36,294 bases of DNA from Desulfobacteraceae bacterium (GCA_024227235.1 JAAEKY010000417.1:1-36294), one strand, 5' to 3'. Positions 25,704-33,604 are shown, counted from the stretch's first letter. Translations and numbers: made by a program. The notes: generated by a model from the letters alone, not told the origin.

Positions 25704-26390
25704 TTAATATTTAATTTGGGTGATAAAAGATTTGACCTTGGTTAAATCTTTTATACCATAGCTTTTTTCGACACCGGAAGAGACATCTACGCCTGCAGGT
25801 TTGGCTGCTCTAACAGCCTGACGGATATTATCAGGGCTCAGTCCTCCTGCGAGAATAATAGGTGTTTGGGTTTTTAGTTGACAAGATAATTCATAATTCC
25901 AGGATTCTGCATTACCCCCTGGAAGAACACCCTTGCCATATTCGATAAGAAAAAAAGAAGGGGGTGTATACTGATCCGCCTGTTCCAATAAAGGCTCTTT
26001 TGTTGCAAAAAGAGCTTTAATGACAATAAGATTTTCATTTAACAGCCGGTCAATCAGCTCTGGGGGCTCATTCCCATGGAGCTGAACGCCTTTTAAACCA
26101 CAGGTATCGGCTTTTTCCATGATACTATCAAATGATTCATCTACAAATACACCAATACTCATAATATGATCAGGTAAAGCCTTTGATATTTGAGTGGCTT
26201 TTTTTATAGATACATTTCTGGGGCTTTTTTCAAAAAAAACCAGCCCAATGGCGTCTGCACCTATATTCACACAATCAAGGGCATTTTGAGGGTCAGTCAA
26301 TCCACAGATTTTTATCCAGGGACTCTTTTGAGTGGCTTTTTTTGTTCTATGATTATTCAACGTTTCTAAGTGTCTTAATAAAGGATTCAC
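25704..26390 (-). CDS. trpF: phosphoribosylanthranilate isomerase
   Basis: TrpF performs the Amadori rearrangement of phosphoribosylanthranilate. The conserved catalytic Cys is in WIKICGLTDPQNA, and the C-terminal Asp and phosphate-binding region are in ILAGGLSPDNI and GVDVSSGVE. A GTG at 26390 gives 228 residues with an N-terminal extension overlapping trpC by 38 bp; a TTG at 26360 would shorten this to 218 and overlap by 8 bp. Neither has a strong Shine-Dalgarno, so the start is open. It is the last gene of the operon. Confidence 0.93.
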   Translation of the reverse strand: MNPLLRHLETLNNHRTKKATQKSPWIKICGLTDPQNALDCVNIGADAIGLVFFEKSPRNVSIKKATQISKALPDHIMSIGVFVDESFDSIMEKADTCGLKGVQLHGNEPPELIDRLLNENLIVIKALFATKEPLLEQADQYTPPSFFLIEYGKGVLPGGNAESWNYELSCQLKTQTPIILAGGLSPDNIRQAVRAAKPAGVDVSSGVEKSYGIKDLTKVKSFITQIKY

Positions 26391-27150
26391 TATTATTTGC
26401 TCTTACTATACTTTCACCCACAAGAAAGTTGAAAATATTGGCGGACAGGCCCTTTTGAATGTCATCAAAAGATGCGATTCCACTTGCTTCTACAGGAATA
26501 ATATCCTCTGGAAGAATCGCTGCAATCCGTTTGGAAATATTTAAATCAGTTTCAAGGGTTTGCAGGTTTCGATTATTCATATCAACAACCTTTGCCTCAC
26601 AATCATACGCAATTTCAAATTCTTTTTCCGACGTAATTTCAACCAAAGGTTCCATGTCAAGCTCTCTTACCAGATGGATATAATCCTTCAGTTGGTCTTT
26701 GGACAGAATAGTTGTAATCAACAGGATTGAAGAGGCCCCTGCCTTTTTTGCTTCAAAAATCTGGTAAGAGCTAATGGTAAAGTCTTTTCTTAGGACAGGC
26801 AGATCCGTGTTTGCACATACAACTTCAAGATCATTTAAACTGCCTTTAAAATATTGGGATTCTGTTAGCACAGAAATCGCACGGGCCCCTGCCTTTGTAT
26901 ATGTTTGGGCACAGGTAACCGGATCAAGGTCAATGTTGATATCCCCTTTGGATGGAGATGCTTTTTTAACTTCAGCAATAATACCAATATCATCAGAACA
27001 GCTTTTTTTCATGGCATTAAAAAAGCTTGTATTCGGTGATGTGTCTTCTGCCTCCCTGCGAATTGTGTTTTGTGGAATCTTAGATTTGTTCGAAGACACT
27101 TCAAAGGATTTAATCTCCAATACTTTTTTTAAAAAACCTTCGATGGCCAT
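26353..27150 (-). CDS. trpC: indole-3-glycerol phosphate synthase
   Basis: TrpC closes the indole ring from CdRP. The core IIAEVKKASPSKGDI holds the catalytic Lys, VLTESQYFKGS and PVLRKDF follow, and NNRNLQTLETD and PVEASGI complete the barrel. I choose the ATG at 27150 (MAIEGFLKK), because GGGAGA lies about 10 bases upstream; another ATG at 27159 also overlaps the trpD stop, and the longer open frame would overlap trpD by 80 bp. Length is then 265 residues, normal for the family. It is monofunctional and separate from trpF. Confidence 0.95.
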   Translation of the reverse strand: MAIEGFLKKVLEIKSFEVSSNKSKIPQNTIRREAEDTSPNTSFFNAMKKSCSDDIGIIAEVKKASPSKGDINIDLDPVTCAQTYTKAGARAISVLTESQYFKGSLNDLEVVCANTDLPVLRKDFTISSYQIFEAKKAGASSILLITTILSKDQLKDYIHLVRELDMEPLVEITSEKEFEIAYDCEAKVVDMNNRNLQTLETDLNISKRIAAILPEDIIPVEASGIASFDDIQKGLSANIFNFLVGESIVRANNSESFIKTLRNVE

Positions 27151-27151
27151 T

Positions 27152-28171
27152 TTATCCATTCTCCCGGGTGTATTGAGCAAGCAGTTCCAGTTTTTCAAGG
27201 GCCTTGCCTGTATCAATGGACTTTTTAGCAAGTTCTATTCCGGTTTTGATATTGTCTGCCATTTGTGCTGCTACCAATGCAACACCGGAATTTAAAATAA
27301 CAATGTCCCTTTTGGGCCCTTTTTCGCCATTTAAAATGGCTTTTGTGATGGATGCATTCTTATTAACATCCCCGCCAACAAGATCTTTGGGCTCTGTATA
27401 ATCTTCGAAGAAATCAAGGGGATCAAGATCATAGGATCGAATAGACCCATCATTAAGCTCAGAGACTCTTGTCTTTGCTGTAGTTGTAATTTCATCCATG
27501 CCATCATGACCGTGAACTACAAACGCTTTTTCAACCCCTAAAATTTTTAATGCCTGAGCAAACATTTCTGTAAGTTGAGGCGCATAAACACCTAAAAGCT
27601 GGCAACTGGCAGCAGCAGGATTGGTTAAAGGTCCCAACATGTTAAAGATACTTCTGATACCACAGTCCTGCCTTGCTTTTCCGGCAAATTTCATAGAACC
27701 ATGGTACATGGGGGCGAACATGAATCCGATGCCTATTTCATTAATGGCTTCTTCCACGATTTCAGAATCAACATTTAGATTAACGCCGAGCGCTTCTAAA
27801 ACATCTGCACTGCCGCATTTGCTTGAAATACTCCGATTTCCATGTTTGGCAACTGTCACACCAGCACCTGCGACTACAAATGCTGTTGTTGTCGAGATAT
27901 TGAATGATCCTGAAGCGTCTCCGCCCGTACCGCACGTATCTATTACTTTTTTGGACAACGCTTGAATTTTAACTGCTTTGCGACGCATAGCTCTTGCCGC
28001 ACCTGCCAGTTCTTCAAAAGTTTCTCCTTTTGTAGCAAGCGCTGCCATGAATGCCCCAACCTGGGCTTCGGTGATTTCACCCGAAAAAATATCCATAAGC
28101 ATGGATGCGCTGCTGTCCTGATCAAGGTCTTGTTTAGCAATTATTTTATTTAAATTTTCTGTAAAAGTCAT
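27152..28171 (-). CDS. trpD: anthranilate phosphoribosyltransferase
   Basis: TrpD adds the phosphoribosyl group to anthranilate. The hallmark glycine-rich loop DTCGTGGDASGSFNIST lies near residues 78-94, followed by KHGNRSISSKCGSADVLEALG. Length 339 is normal, with no TrpG fusion. GGAG is 8-10 bases before the ATG. The gene is 5 bp downstream of trpG and its stop lies next to the trpC start. Confidence 0.97.
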   Translation of the reverse strand: MTFTENLNKIIAKQDLDQDSSASMLMDIFSGEITEAQVGAFMAALATKGETFEELAGAARAMRRKAVKIQALSKKVIDTCGTGGDASGSFNISTTTAFVVAGAGVTVAKHGNRSISSKCGSADVLEALGVNLNVDSEIVEEAINEIGIGFMFAPMYHGSMKFAGKARQDCGIRSIFNMLGPLTNPAAASCQLLGVYAPQLTEMFAQALKILGVEKAFVVHGHDGMDEITTTAKTRVSELNDGSIRSYDLDPLDFFEDYTEPKDLVGGDVNKNASITKAILNGEKGPKRDIVILNSGVALVAAQMADNIKTGIELAKKSIDTGKALEKLELLAQYTRENG

Positions 28172-28176
28172 GATTC

Positions 28177-28746
28177 TTATGCTCCTTTAATAAAATTTCG
28201 TATCAGCCTTTTCCCCACTGTAGTCATAAAGGATTCAGGATGAAATTGAACGCCCTGGGTGGGGTGGTCTTTATGTCGTATTCCCATGATTTCCCCATCT
28301 TCAGTCCTTGATGTGACAAGCAAGTCAGAGGGTAGCTTTTTTTCAGAAACAGCCAGGGAATGATACCGCATTACAGAAAAAGGTTTCTTTATCCCAGAAT
28401 AGATATGTTCACCATCCGATGTGATCTTGGATGTTTTTCCATGCATGATTTTTTTAGCATGGATGACTTTACCGCCAAAGCTCTGGGCGATCACCTGATG
28501 TCCAAGACATACACCAAGAAGGGGAATCTGTCCTGAAAACTGTTTAACCACATCCAATGAAATACCCGCATCTTCTGGCCGACCTGGCCCAGGAGAGATG
28601 ACAATGGCATCAGGATTTAAGATTTTAAGGTCATCAATACTTACTTTATCGTTTCTAAAAACTTTTACATCCACACCGGTATGCAGAATATAGTGAACCA
28701 GATTAAAGGTGAACGAATCATAATTATCTATCATTGCAACTAACAT
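28177..28746 (-). CDS. trpG: anthranilate synthase glutaminase component
   Basis: TrpG supplies ammonia from glutamine to TrpE. The triad is Cys80 (LLGVCLGHQ), His169 and Glu171 (QFHPESFMT). The start reads MLVAMIDNYDSFTFNLVHY, the usual class I amidotransferase N-terminus. At 189 residues it is not fused to trpD. It begins directly after the trpE stop, so translation is likely coupled and the subunit ratio balanced. It could also serve PabB, as in organisms with one shared glutaminase, if no separate pabA exists. Confidence 0.96.
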   Translation of the reverse strand: MLVAMIDNYDSFTFNLVHYILHTGVDVKVFRNDKVSIDDLKILNPDAIVISPGPGRPEDAGISLDVVKQFSGQIPLLGVCLGHQVIAQSFGGKVIHAKKIMHGKTSKITSDGEHIYSGIKKPFSVMRYHSLAVSEKKLPSDLLVTSRTEDGEIMGIRHKDHPTQGVQFHPESFMTTVGKRLIRNFIKGA

Positions 28747-30234
28747 TTATCTGCCTCCACTATTATTACCAAGAGCAAGTTTTAGTGCCGTCTCTACACT
28801 TTTGGCTTTATTTTGACATTCCAATAATTCTTTTTCAGGATCAGAATCGTAGACAATTCCGGCACCTGCCTGAACCGTTAATTTATTATTTTCAATTACC
28901 GCTGTTCGAATAGTTATGGCAAAATCCATGTTTCCGGTAAAGGAAATATATCCAGCAGCTCCACCATAAACTCTTCTGGATGTATTCTCAAGTTCTGAGA
29001 CGATTTCCATGGCCCTGATTTTGGGCGCCCCTGTTAAAGTACCTGCCGGAAAAGTGGCTTTAAAAAGGTCATAGGCATCATACTCTTTTTTTATATCACA
29101 GGTGATGTTAGACACCAGATGCATAACATGGGAATAGCGTTCAACCACCATGGTGTCAGTGACCTGGACAGTGCCAGCTTCAGCCACTCGCCCTAAATCA
29201 TTTCTACCCAGATCAATCAGCATGACATGTTCAGCTTTTTCTTTATCATCATTCAAGAGTTCATCAGCCAATTTTCTGTCTTCCTGTTCGGTTTTACCAC
29301 GGGGTCTTGTCCCGGCAATCGGTCTTAATGTGGCAATATCATTTTCCAGCCTGACCATGGTTTCAGGTGAAGAACCCGCAATAATTAACTCTTTAAAATT
29401 CATAAAAAACATATAAGGAGAAGGATTAATATACCGTTGAGCACGATAGATAAGAATGGGATCAACATCGACTTTACAAGTGAAAGGCTGAGAATAAACC
29501 GCCTGGAAAACATCCCCTTCAATAATATGGTCTTTAATCTTTTCAACACCTGCCATATATTCAGCAGCGGATGTTTCAGATTCAAGTTTCACATCAATTG
29601 AGGGATTGTTTTTCTCTTGGACAAATGGGGTATGAATTCTATCAAACATATTATTAAGATCATCTTGAGCGGATTCATAAACCGATTCACAATCATTTTC
29701 TTGGACATAACAAATCTTAAGACAGGTTAATATCTGTTTTATATTGTCAAAAATAATCATTTCATCTGGAATAATAAAATGGGCATAGGGTGTATCCTCC
29801 GGCAAAGAAACCGGAATCTCTTCAAAAAATGACACCATCTCATAGGTAAAGTATCCTGTAAATCCACTCCAAAATCTGGGCAGTTCAGGTATTTGTGCGG
29901 GAATAAATCCATTGGAAAAGTCCCTGATAATGGATAAAGGGTCATTGTTGTGGGGAATATTTTTAGTTTCTTTTTTGGTTTTTATCTCGACATGATCTGA
30001 AAATATCTTAATAGTACCAAATGCAGATACCCCTAAAAAGCTATATCTTGCCCATCTTTCGCCGCCTTCCACACTTTCTAATAAAAAGCTTTCTTTATCT
30101 TTATGATAGAATTTTTGCAAAATAGACACAGGTGTTTCAGTATCTGCTAGAATCTGGGTGCAAACGGGTATAACATTTGCTGTTTTGGTCAGGTTTAAAA
30201 ATTTTTGTTTATCAGGGAATTGTTTTAAAATCAT
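28747..30234 (-). CDS. trpE: anthranilate synthase component I
   Basis: TrpE makes anthranilate from chorismate. LLES at 51-54 is the tryptophan-binding motif for feedback inhibition. The catalytic part shows DVFQAVYSQPF, PSPYMFFMNF, GSSPETMVRL, RPIAGTRPRG and HVMHLVSNITCD; GAPKIRAMEIV is also intact. Length 495 is usual. GGAATAAAG precedes the ATG after the attenuator T-run. It is the first structural gene of the operon. Confidence 0.97.
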   Translation of the reverse strand: MILKQFPDKQKFLNLTKTANVIPVCTQILADTETPVSILQKFYHKDKESFLLESVEGGERWARYSFLGVSAFGTIKIFSDHVEIKTKKETKNIPHNNDPLSIIRDFSNGFIPAQIPELPRFWSGFTGYFTYEMVSFFEEIPVSLPEDTPYAHFIIPDEMIIFDNIKQILTCLKICYVQENDCESVYESAQDDLNNMFDRIHTPFVQEKNNPSIDVKLESETSAAEYMAGVEKIKDHIIEGDVFQAVYSQPFTCKVDVDPILIYRAQRYINPSPYMFFMNFKELIIAGSSPETMVRLENDIATLRPIAGTRPRGKTEQEDRKLADELLNDDKEKAEHVMLIDLGRNDLGRVAEAGTVQVTDTMVVERYSHVMHLVSNITCDIKKEYDAYDLFKATFPAGTLTGAPKIRAMEIVSELENTSRRVYGGAAGYISFTGNMDFAITIRTAVIENNKLTVQAGAGIVYDSDPEKELLECQNKAKSVETALKLALGNNSGGR

Positions 30235-30254
30235 TCTCTTTATTCCTTAAAATT

Positions 30255-30378
30255 AAAAAAAGCCTGCAATGGTTTATTTAGTAAAGCAGCCTTTTAATAT
30301 ACAAAGGCTGCGACAATGTTTTGCTGCCGCAGCCTTTATTTGTTTTTATATTTTTTGAACTCTTATTCTGACGGCAGC
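30255..30378 (-). promoter_or_regulatory. trp attenuator with five complementary RNA segments
   Basis: Segments in transcript order: 1 = GCTGCCG (30378-30372, within the leader peptide), 2 = AAAGGCTGCGGCAGC (30337-30323), 3 = CGCAGCCTTT (30312-30303), 4 = AAAAGGCTGC (30295-30286), 5 = GCAGGC then seven T (30267-30255). Pairs 1:2 (7 bp), 2:3 (10 bp), 3:4 (9-10 bp) and 4:5 (about 9 bp with one G-G mismatch and a T-run) are possible. The 4:5 hairpin is the only one followed by T, so it is the terminator. Segment 1 lies at codons 23-25, past the WWW cluster. With a ribosome stalled at codons 14-16, 1:2 and 3:4 form and block 4:5; at high tryptophan the ribosome covers segment 1, 2:3 forms and 4:5 terminates. 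Confidence 0.8.
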
Positions 30379-30446
30379 TTCACCCATATCCAGCTTTGCC
30401 ACCACCAGGTAAATAAATTTTTGTTATGTAAGTCGTTTATTTTCAT
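30363..30446 (-). CDS. trpL: trp operon leader peptide
   Basis: A 27-codon frame with Trp at 14, 15, 16, 19 and 21 (FTWWWQSWIWVK), far above chance, located between a promoter and the attenuator in front of trpE. It begins ATGAAAATAAAC, about 20 bases after the expected transcription start, and ends with TAA at 30365-30363. No strong Shine-Dalgarno is visible. It is a sensor for charged tRNA-Trp; the peptide itself probably has no further role. Too short for standard gene callers. Confidence 0.9.
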   Translation of the reverse strand: MKINDLHNKNLFTWWWQSWIWVKLPSE

Positions 30447-30472
30447 GTTTTTCTATATATAATTTTTTACAA

Positions 30473-30501
30473 TAAATAAACGAGATTTTATATTGTGTCA
30501 A
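30473..30501 (-). promoter_or_regulatory. sigma-70-type promoter of the trp operon
   Basis: TTGACA (30501-30496) is followed by TATTTA (30478-30473) after 17 bases on the minus strand. The start would be near 30466, about 20 bases before trpL. GAAACA and TGTTTC flank the -35 upstream as a 6-bp inverted repeat that could be an operator. Confidence 0.65.
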
Positions 30502-30914
30502 GAAAAATGTTTCTTTGAATAGAAACAAAAATTGAGTTGTCCGCACCAAATTTAAATATTAGTTTATCTTAAAAAATATTATTGAGTATTTAAGTTTCGA
30601 CGCCTGATTTCATAATTGGCCCCGGCTTATGCTCATCGAGGTTTATAAATAAGCGTGACTTACAGATAGTCTATGGTGGTTCATTAGAAAAGGACCGAAT
30701 CTGCATTCAGAATATTCCTCACCATAATTCAATTTTTTTATTCGTATGTTATTGTTGGACCAATTTTTAATATTAATGACGTTCCCCCGGAATATAAAAA
30801 GGCGACCGTTCGGAACAGCCAAGAGCTTTTTGGCTCTCTTATAATGAAGCATAAGACCCATAACCACATAAAAATTCTGGCTAAATCTTCGGGCTTTTTC
30901 TCTCAACTGGAAAG
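30502..30914. other. region without a recognised gene between trp promoter and ATPase gene
   Basis: On the minus strand a TTG-started frame (30906-30643) would encode 87 residues (REKARRFSQNFYVV...). On the plus strand a frame at about 30793-30918 is also open and reads KATVRNSQELFGSL. Neither resembles a family known to me, and the minus-strand start lacks a good ribosome-binding site. AGAGC and GCTCT around CAAAAA form a small hairpin near 30818-30838. It may be decayed mobile-element sequence. Confidence 0.35.
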
Positions 30915-31937
30915 TTAATCGGATTGAACCCGTTTGATCATGTTTTTAACATCTGTATTGGCGTTTCTGATCGTAAGATGTACCCCTGGGTGTTTGTTTT
31001 GAAATACTCTGAAAATTTGATCAGCAAAAGCTTGACCTATCTGAGTAACACCTTCAAAATCCAAAACAACTTCAACAAATCGATCGAACCTTGTAATCAA
31101 TCGTTTTGCCTGGGACCTGGAAAGCAAAGCTTCTCCTTCATGCTCCATGAGTTTAACAGGAATGATGGTTTTATGAAAGCTGGGGTCTTTATTCGGATCT
31201 GCGTACTCATCAAAAATATCTTTCAATTGAGCTGAAGAGGTCTTGTTTATTCTCATCAATACTCCAGTGCCATCTATATCTCTTTGGCCTTCCCAGATCA
31301 CCCCATCAACGTTTCCACTGCCAACAAAATTCAATCTATGAGAAATAATAACAAATGTATCAAACACCCTCGAAGTAAAAAAGATACCTTCGCCTGAATG
31401 ATTTTCTGGGTCAGACGTGAATTTTCCTTTCGCAAGTTCTAATATAGCTTGATTTGAGCGTTCCAAACCTAATGCCCTTTTTATTTTTCTGAAGATCCCA
31501 ATCCCTCTGTCGATAATTCTGAATTCAACGTTTAAAAAATCATATATCAACCAGATTATAATATTGTCTGATTCAGAGTGATCAATTACATTGTTGACCA
31601 TTTCCGTAAAACCGTATTGGCAGATATTTCTAACATTGGCATTTAAGGACTTGAGATCTGGAGAAATATCATTTCGCCAAATGATGTCCTCCTCTAAATT
31701 TTTATTTTTATATTCCCAACGTTTTTTCGTTTGGACTAATTTATACTTCGGATACCGGTTGGAACCTGTTTTCTCAACGATGCGGTCACGATCCAGTTCT
31801 TTCAAATATTTCAAAACAGTCGGTTTCGTGATACCAAAGTGTTCGCACGTTTGTTGAGTTATCTGGTTTGGATTGCTCGAAACATTAGTAATAATATATT
31901 TTTTAATAAGTTCCACAACCTCTTCCGTGAATCTCAT
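30915..31937 (-). CDS. HTH - GHKL ATPase - STAS-like (DUF4325) protein
   Basis: A 340-residue soluble protein in three parts. Residues 1-65 are a winged-helix-like DNA-binding region (NQITQQTCEHFGITKPTVLKYLKELD). About 105-235 are a GHKL ATPase: N box FTEMVNNVIDHSES, G1 DRGIGIF and G2 HSGEGIFFTSRVF. About 268-335 match the STAS-like DUF4325 (EALLSRSQAKRL, VVLDFEGVTQIGQAFADQIF). In anti-sigma systems the ATPase kinase and STAS antagonist are separate proteins, so this is effectively a fused switch with a DNA-binding head. Family function is not established to my knowledge. AGAGG precedes the ATG, and a promoter lies 60-85 bases upstream. Confidence 0.8.
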   Translation of the reverse strand: MRFTEEVVELIKKYIITNVSSNPNQITQQTCEHFGITKPTVLKYLKELDRDRIVEKTGSNRYPKYKLVQTKKRWEYKNKNLEEDIIWRNDISPDLKSLNANVRNICQYGFTEMVNNVIDHSESDNIIIWLIYDFLNVEFRIIDRGIGIFRKIKRALGLERSNQAILELAKGKFTSDPENHSGEGIFFTSRVFDTFVIISHRLNFVGSGNVDGVIWEGQRDIDGTGVLMRINKTSSAQLKDIFDEYADPNKDPSFHKTIIPVKLMEHEGEALLSRSQAKRLITRFDRFVEVVLDFEGVTQIGQAFADQIFRVFQNKHPGVHLTIRNANTDVKNMIKRVQSD

Positions 31938-31994
31938 GACAAACCTCTATGTTCTTAAGGTAAAAATAAACTGATTAAACCTAATCCTAAAGAT

Positions 31995-32023
31995 AACATA
32001 AAAGTTAAAATATGTTTTGTAAA
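31995..32023 (-). promoter_or_regulatory. promoter with inverted repeat for the ATPase-STAS gene
   Basis: TTTACA (32023-32018) and TATGTT (32000-31995) on the minus strand are 17 bases apart. AACATA and TATGTT (31995-32016) make a 6-bp inverted repeat across the -10 region, a possible operator for autoregulation by the HTH part of the protein. Confidence 0.55.
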
Positions 32024-32336
32024 GTAAAAATAAAAAACCCCTATTTTTGATTTCAAGTTTTCCGAGGGATCAAGATCAATGACGGATAATGAGGAAAACG
32101 GTGGCATTTTTCGTGTAAATGTTGTGCAAATAATTTGAGATATACTTGAATCAGGGGATTTATTAGACTTTTGCTTATGACTATAATTCCGGGATAAAAG
32201 CCCTGTCAAACATAGCGCTTACTTCTTGAATTAATTTGAAATCGTTTTAAAATTTAAGGGCAAAGATTACTGTCTGAAGTCCATATTGCCTTTAAAGTAG
32301 ATAGGGGATCAGTCTTTTGACCAATCCCCTATAATT
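32024..32336. other. intergenic region with two tandem hairpins
   Basis: No gene is convincing here. TTTAAGGGCAA (32253-32263) pairs with TTGCCTTTAAA (32286-32296) with one G-T pair. Directly beside it ATAGGGGAT (32301-32309) pairs with ATCCCCTAT (32324-32332). The second hairpin lies just after the integrase stop on the minus strand, so it may terminate that gene, but no T-run follows either stem. Confidence 0.5.
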
Positions 32337-33023
32337 TTATCTGTAAAGATTAGCAATCCAGTGAATAGCTTCTGCATCACTGACTTTCCCAAGATATCTT
32401 TGGGTGGTAGAAAAATTCGAATGTCTGAGAATTATTTTTGAAACAATTTCAATTGGAACCCCTGATCTGCTTGCATAGGTGGCAGCGTGTCGTCTAAGGT
32501 CTTGCGGATTCAATTTCACACTTATCATTTTTCCTGCATTTTGAACAAGTTCACTTGCTCTGGTGTATCCCACAGGAAATACTTTGTTGTCATCTTCCAG
32601 ATTAACGGAGGAGATGTATTCTCGCAGTCGATCAGCAACTTTTTTAGGAATATAAACAATCTCGGTCTGATTTCCACTCTTTGGATCTGATAAAACCAGC
32701 TTTCTATCGTGCACATTCTTGACTTTTAACTTCAGAACTTCCCCGGCTCTCATACCGCCTCTTGCCATTAATTCGAGCAATAAACGGTTTCTGGGATTAT
32801 TAGTTTTAAAAATAATTTCATCGACAACGTCTCTGTCAAGAATTGTCCATGACTTTGCTTTGGCTTTTTTGAATGTTTTTTTTAATAATGGTGAGTCACA
32901 AGGATTTGCTAAAGTTGAATCAAATGAATCTTTAATAAAATTGAAAAGTGCCCTGAGTAAGGAAAATTTGAGTTTTTGGGTTGATTGCTTTTGGCCGTCA
33001 GTAACCTTGGTCAAAAAAACCAT
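32337..33023 (-). CDS. tyrosine recombinase (integrase), N-terminally truncated
   Basis: The catalytic domain is clear: MARGGMRAGEVLKL (Arg I), DPKSG (Lys), DLRRHAATYASRSG (Arg II), ILRHSNFSTTQRYLG (His and Tyr). At the H-x-x-R position the usual His is Gln. The first ATG gives 228 residues. The frame remains open upstream without any ATG, GTG or TTG and encodes LSRFRKEYGNFKISKITSDDI, which fits the N-terminal core-binding domain of this integrase family. So the true 5' end seems lost near 33110, where the RAYT remnant begins. It may be a pseudogene. Its targets and the element it came from are unknown. Confidence 0.7.
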   Translation of the reverse strand: MVFLTKVTDGQKQSTQKLKFSLLRALFNFIKDSFDSTLANPCDSPLLKKTFKKAKAKSWTILDRDVVDEIIFKTNNPRNRLLLELMARGGMRAGEVLKLKVKNVHDRKLVLSDPKSGNQTEIVYIPKKVADRLREYISSVNLEDDNKVFPVGYTRASELVQNAGKMISVKLNPQDLRRHAATYASRSGVPIEIVSKIILRHSNFSTTQRYLGKVSDAEAIHWIANLYR

Positions 33024-33137
33024 AATATCATCAGATGTGATTTTTGATATTTTAAAATTGCCGTATTCTTTTCTGAAGCGGGATAAAAAAAAAGGGAATT
33101 TCTAACCGTGTTTTGTTTTGAATTTATTTGTTGGTAG

Positions 33138-33565
33138 CCAAGAATAGCGAGGATTGTGGCACCGGGAATGCCGCATCATATTACCCAAAGAGGGAATAGA
33201 CGGTTACCAGCCTTTTTTTCTGATAAGGACTACAGCACCTATATCGATTTGATGAAAGAATGGTGTGATAACCGTGGAGTAGAAATAGGGTCCTACTGCC
33301 TGATGCCAATCACGTTCATTTAATTGCTGTGCTTAAGACTAAAGAATCCTTAAAGCTTGCTAAAACACAACCTTTAATTCAACAGGTTGATAAAGATTGG
33401 AGTGAATTTTTGTTAGAACGTCTTGGATCAAAAATGCAAAGCCGGTTACAGAAGCATGAGAGAACAGGTCGGCCGGTGGGGAATATCCAATTTATTGAAA
33501 GTTTGGAAAAATCGCTGGGTATGGCGCTCAAACCTAAAAAGCCGGGGAGAAAACCGAAGAAATAG
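33138..33565 (+). pseudogene. RAYT / REP-associated tyrosine transposase remnant
   Basis: The frame from 33147 reads ARIVAPGMPHHITQRGNRR, then AFFSDKDYSTYIDLMKEW and SYCLMP, the N-terminus of TnpA-REP transposases related to IS200. At 33306-33310 one A is missing: CCAATCACG instead of CCAAATCACG. This shifts the frame exactly within the HUH motif (PNHVHL). In the restored frame HLIAVLKTKESLKLA follows and joins directly to the C-terminal part (HERTGRPVGN, KKPGRKPKK at 33329-33565). About 90-100 residues, including the catalytic Tyr, are missing. The start codon is also altered (TAG CCA AGA instead of ATG GCA AGA). Clearly inactive. Confidence 0.85.
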
Positions 33566-33568
33566 GTA

Positions 33569-33604
33569 TGGTGTCCCCCTAATCAGTGGTGTCCCCCTAA
33601 TCAG
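33569..33604 (+). repeat. 18-bp perfect tandem repeat after the RAYT remnant
   Basis: TGGTGTCCCCCTAATCAG occurs twice in a row, at 33569-33586 and 33587-33604, four bases after the transposase stop. It may be part of the REP-like end recognised by the transposase, or a slippage duplication. Confidence 0.8.

Noticed and set aside
31955-32209. Minus-strand frame of 84 codons upstream of the ATPase gene
   Set aside because: No ribosome-binding site or recognised motif, AT-rich composition, and it overlaps the promoter of the ATPase gene.
32253-32332. Integron attC sites
   Set aside because: The hairpins lack attC core sites and the recombinase has no sign of the integron-specific insert.
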